From contig DOOI01000097.1 in the NCBI GenBank assembly GCA_003512825.1, positions 1-16,166 of the forward strand: 16,166 bases of DNA, written 5' to 3'. A program made the position numbers and the translations under genes. Shown one piece after another: positions 14,420-16,166 of this stretch (positions are counted from its first letter, which is position 1; each line of letters begins with the position of its first letter). This stretch comes from Paracoccaceae bacterium (GTDB taxonomy: Bacteria > Pseudomonadota > Alphaproteobacteria > Rhodobacterales > Rhodobacteraceae). The notes beneath the pieces are model-generated. The model had not been told where the DNA came from, searched no databases, and saw only the letters and a program-made list of their open reading frames with translations.

Positions 14420-14468
14420 TTGACGGCGGCAGAAAATTCCGGCATCCCTAGTCACAACGAAATATTAT
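14420..14468 (+). promoter_or_regulatory. Candidate ecm promoter region
   Basis: TTGACG at 14420-14425 lies 4 bp after the last repeat, but the hexamer 17 bp further (CATCCC) is a poor -10. A good -10, TATTAT, is at 14463-14468 but lacks a good -35. Either alternative fits a promoter that depends on an activator at the repeats. Confidence 0.35.
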
Positions 14469-14515
14469 TGCGCTCGCGTGAGTCTCCGGCGCGTCAGACA
14501 GGAAAGGGCCGCAAC

Positions 14516-16166
14516 ATGACCCAAAAAGACAAACCTTGGCTGTTCCGCACCTATTCGGGGCATTCCACCGCCGAGAAATCCAACGCGCTTTATCGCTCGA
14601 ACCTGTCCAAAGGCCAGACTGGCCTCTCCGTGGCCTTCGATCTGCCCACCCAGACAGGCTATGACAGTGACCACATTCTCTCAAAAGGCGAAGTCGGCAA
14701 AGTCGGCGTGCCTGTCTCGCATTTGGGCGACATGCGGACCCTCTTCGATCAGATCCCGCTTGATCAAATGAACACCTCGATGACGATCAACGCCACAGCC
14801 CCGTGGCTCTTGTCGCTCTACGTGGCCGTCGCAGAAGAACAGGGCGCCGATATCTCCACCCTGCAAGGCACTGTGCAAAACGACCTGATCAAAGAATACC
14901 TCTCGCGCGGCACCTATATTTTCCCGCCCAAACCTTCGATGAAGATCATCGCGGATGTGGCCGAATATTGCTATTCCCACATCCCGAAATGGAACCCGAT
15001 GAACGTGTGTTCCTACCACCTGCAAGAAGCCGGCGCGACGCCCGAGCAAGAATTGGCCTTTGCGCTCGCCACAGGCCAAGCGGTGCTCGATGAACTGCGC
15101 GACCGCGTCCCCGCCGCCGATTTCCCCGAACTCGTCGGCCGCATCTCCTTCTTCGTCAACGCAGGCATCCGCTTTGTCACCGAAATGTGCAAAATGCGCG
15201 CCTTCGTCGATCTCTGGGATGAAATCTGCCGCGACCGCTACGGCGTGACCGACGCCAAATACCGCCGCTTCCGCTATGGCGTGCAGGTCAACTCGCTGGG
15301 CCTCACCGAACAGCAACCCGAAAACAACGTCTACCGCATCCTGCTCGAAATGCTGGCCGTCACCCTCTCGAAAAAGGCCCGCGCCCGCGCCGTGCAATTG
15401 CCCGCATGGAACGAAGCCCTCGGCCTGCCCCGCCCATGGGACCAGCAATGGTCGCTCCGCATGCAGCAAATCCTCGCCTATGAAACCGACCTGCTGGAAT
15501 TCGAAGACCTGTTCGACGGCAACCCCGCAATCGATGCAAAAGTCGAAGACCTCAAAGCCGGAGCCCGCGCTGAATTGGCCCAACTCGACGGCATGGGCGG
15601 CGCCATTGGGGCCATCGAATACATGAAATCGCGTCTGGTCGAATCCAATGCCGACCGTCTCAACCGGATCGAGCGGCAGGAAACGATCGTCGTTGGTGTC
15701 AACCGCTGGCAACAGGGCGAAGCCTCGCCGCTCACCGCAGGCGATGGCGGCATCATGGTCGTCGATCCCGCCGTGGAAGCCGAGCAAATCGCACGCCTCA
15801 ACGAGTGGCGCGCCAAACGCGACGCCGCAGCGGTGCAAACCGCCCTCGCCGCGCTGCGCGCCGATGCCAAAGCCGGGCGCAATATCATGCCCGCGTCCAT
15901 CGCCTGCGCCAAAGCGGGCGTCACCACTGGGGAATGGGCCACCGAAATGCGCGCCATTCATGGCGAATACCGTGGCCCCACAGGTGTGGCGCGCTCGGTT
16001 TCCAACAAAACCGAAGGCCTCGATGACCTGCGCGCCCAAGTTGATGCCGTCTCCGACCGTCTGGGCCGCCGCCTGCGCTTCCTCGTTGGCAAGCCCGGGC
16101 TGGACGGACATTCCAACGGCGCAGAACAAATCTCCTACCGCGCCCGCGATTGCGGCATGGATATCG
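14516..16166 (+). CDS. ecm: Ethylmalonyl-CoA mutase, partial (cut by window end)
   Basis: A coenzyme B12-dependent mutase that converts (2R)-ethylmalonyl-CoA to (2S)-methylsuccinyl-CoA in the ethylmalonyl-CoA pathway. The ATG at 14516 has AGGAAAGGG ending 7 nt upstream. 550 codons are present, with no stop before the window ends. The N-terminal mutase barrel shows GLSVAFDLPTQTGYDSD (about 37-53), MNTSMTINATAPW, GTVQNDLIKEY and NPMNVCSYHLQEAGAT; the C-terminal part enters the B12-binding domain, with the DxHxxG cobalt-ligand motif as DGHSNG (D530, H532, G535). The mutase/B12 fusion on one chain and the early ending fit Ecm (MeaA) rather than the longer methylmalonyl-CoA mutase; roughly 100 residues are missing at the right. 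It is divergent from the acyltransferase and lies in the same pathway as ccr. Confidence 0.95.
   Translation, partial: MTQKDKPWLFRTYSGHSTAEKSNALYRSNLSKGQTGLSVAFDLPTQTGYDSDHILSKGEVGKVGVPVSHLGDMRTLFDQIPLDQMNTSMTINATAPWLLSLYVAVAEEQGADISTLQGTVQNDLIKEYLSRGTYIFPPKPSMKIIADVAEYCYSHIPKWNPMNVCSYHLQEAGATPEQELAFALATGQAVLDELRDRVPAADFPELVGRISFFVNAGIRFVTEMCKMRAFVDLWDEICRDRYGVTDAKYRRFRYGVQVNSLGLTEQQPENNVYRILLEMLAVTLSKKARARAVQLPAWNEALGLPRPWDQQWSLRMQQILAYETDLLEFEDLFDGNPAIDAKVEDLKAGARAELAQLDGMGGAIGAIEYMKSRLVESNADRLNRIERQETIVVGVNRWQQGEASPLTAGDGGIMVVDPAVEAEQIARLNEWRAKRDAAAVQTALAALRADAKAGRNIMPASIACAKAGVTTGEWATEMRAIHGEYRGPTGVARSVSNKTEGLDDLRAQVDAVSDRLGRRLRFLVGKPGLDGHSNGAEQISYRARDCGMDI

Noticed and set aside
12835..14451. 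538-codon plus-strand open frame over the acyltransferase gene
   Set aside because: It is rich in Arg, His, Pro and Gln and antisense to a gene with four intact acyltransferase motifs.
14681..16129. 482-codon minus-strand open frame at the right end
   Set aside because: It is antisense to the clear ethylmalonyl-CoA mutase frame, which is open to the window edge and shows the B12-binding DGHSNG motif. The minus frame resembles no family.
1..16166. CRISPR array, toxin-antitoxin pair, phage genes or rRNA operon
   Set aside because: No regularly spaced direct repeats, no recognisable toxin or phage proteins and no rRNA sequence were seen on either strand.

Overview
The window looks like a GC-rich alphaproteobacterial chromosome, most likely Rhodobacteraceae (Roseobacter group). 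The evidence is the alphaproteobacterial-type ribosomal protein S4, the ethylmalonyl-CoA pathway pair ccr/ecm flanking a PlsB-like acyltransferase, a luxR-luxI pair, a Hint_2-type protein and an LpxR-like outer-membrane protein. These family calls come from recognising motifs in the translations; no database was searched.

Layout. 1-376 is the 3' end of an IS3-family insertion sequence (DDE transposase C-terminus plus right inverted repeat). 377-809 is a non-coding accessory stretch with a very AT-rich block. 810-1382 (+) encodes an unrecognised 190-aa protein that converges on a 628-aa AMP-forming acyl-CoA synthetase (minus, 1466-3352). Then come rpsD (minus, GTG start, clear sigma70-type promoter), a Hint-domain gene (minus) broken by an in-frame TAG at codon 51, and an LpxR-like outer-membrane protein (minus). 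The last is divergent from an M20-family amidohydrolase (plus, 6858-8024). A RecD-like SF1 helicase (minus) overlaps the amidohydrolase tail-to-tail by 4 nt.

Upstream of the helicase on the same strand is a quorum-sensing cluster: a small 68-aa ORF, luxR and luxI. The luxI frame is shifted near a six-G tract, and the family-typical C-terminus continues in another frame. The right third is carbon metabolism: ccr (minus), a PlsB-like acyltransferase (minus), and divergently ecm (plus, cut by the window end).

Ccr makes ethylmalonyl-CoA from crotonyl-CoA, and Ecm converts the epimerised product to methylsuccinyl-CoA, so the two act in the same acetyl-CoA assimilation pathway. Short repeats related to TGCCGCAACGC occur upstream of both genes at helically phased spacing, which suggests a shared regulator.

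The most noteworthy observations are the two freshly broken genes (luxI frameshift, Hint gene nonsense codon), the shared ccr/ecm motif, the small ORF overlapping luxR, and a set of mosaic terminators that share 16-17 base blocks.
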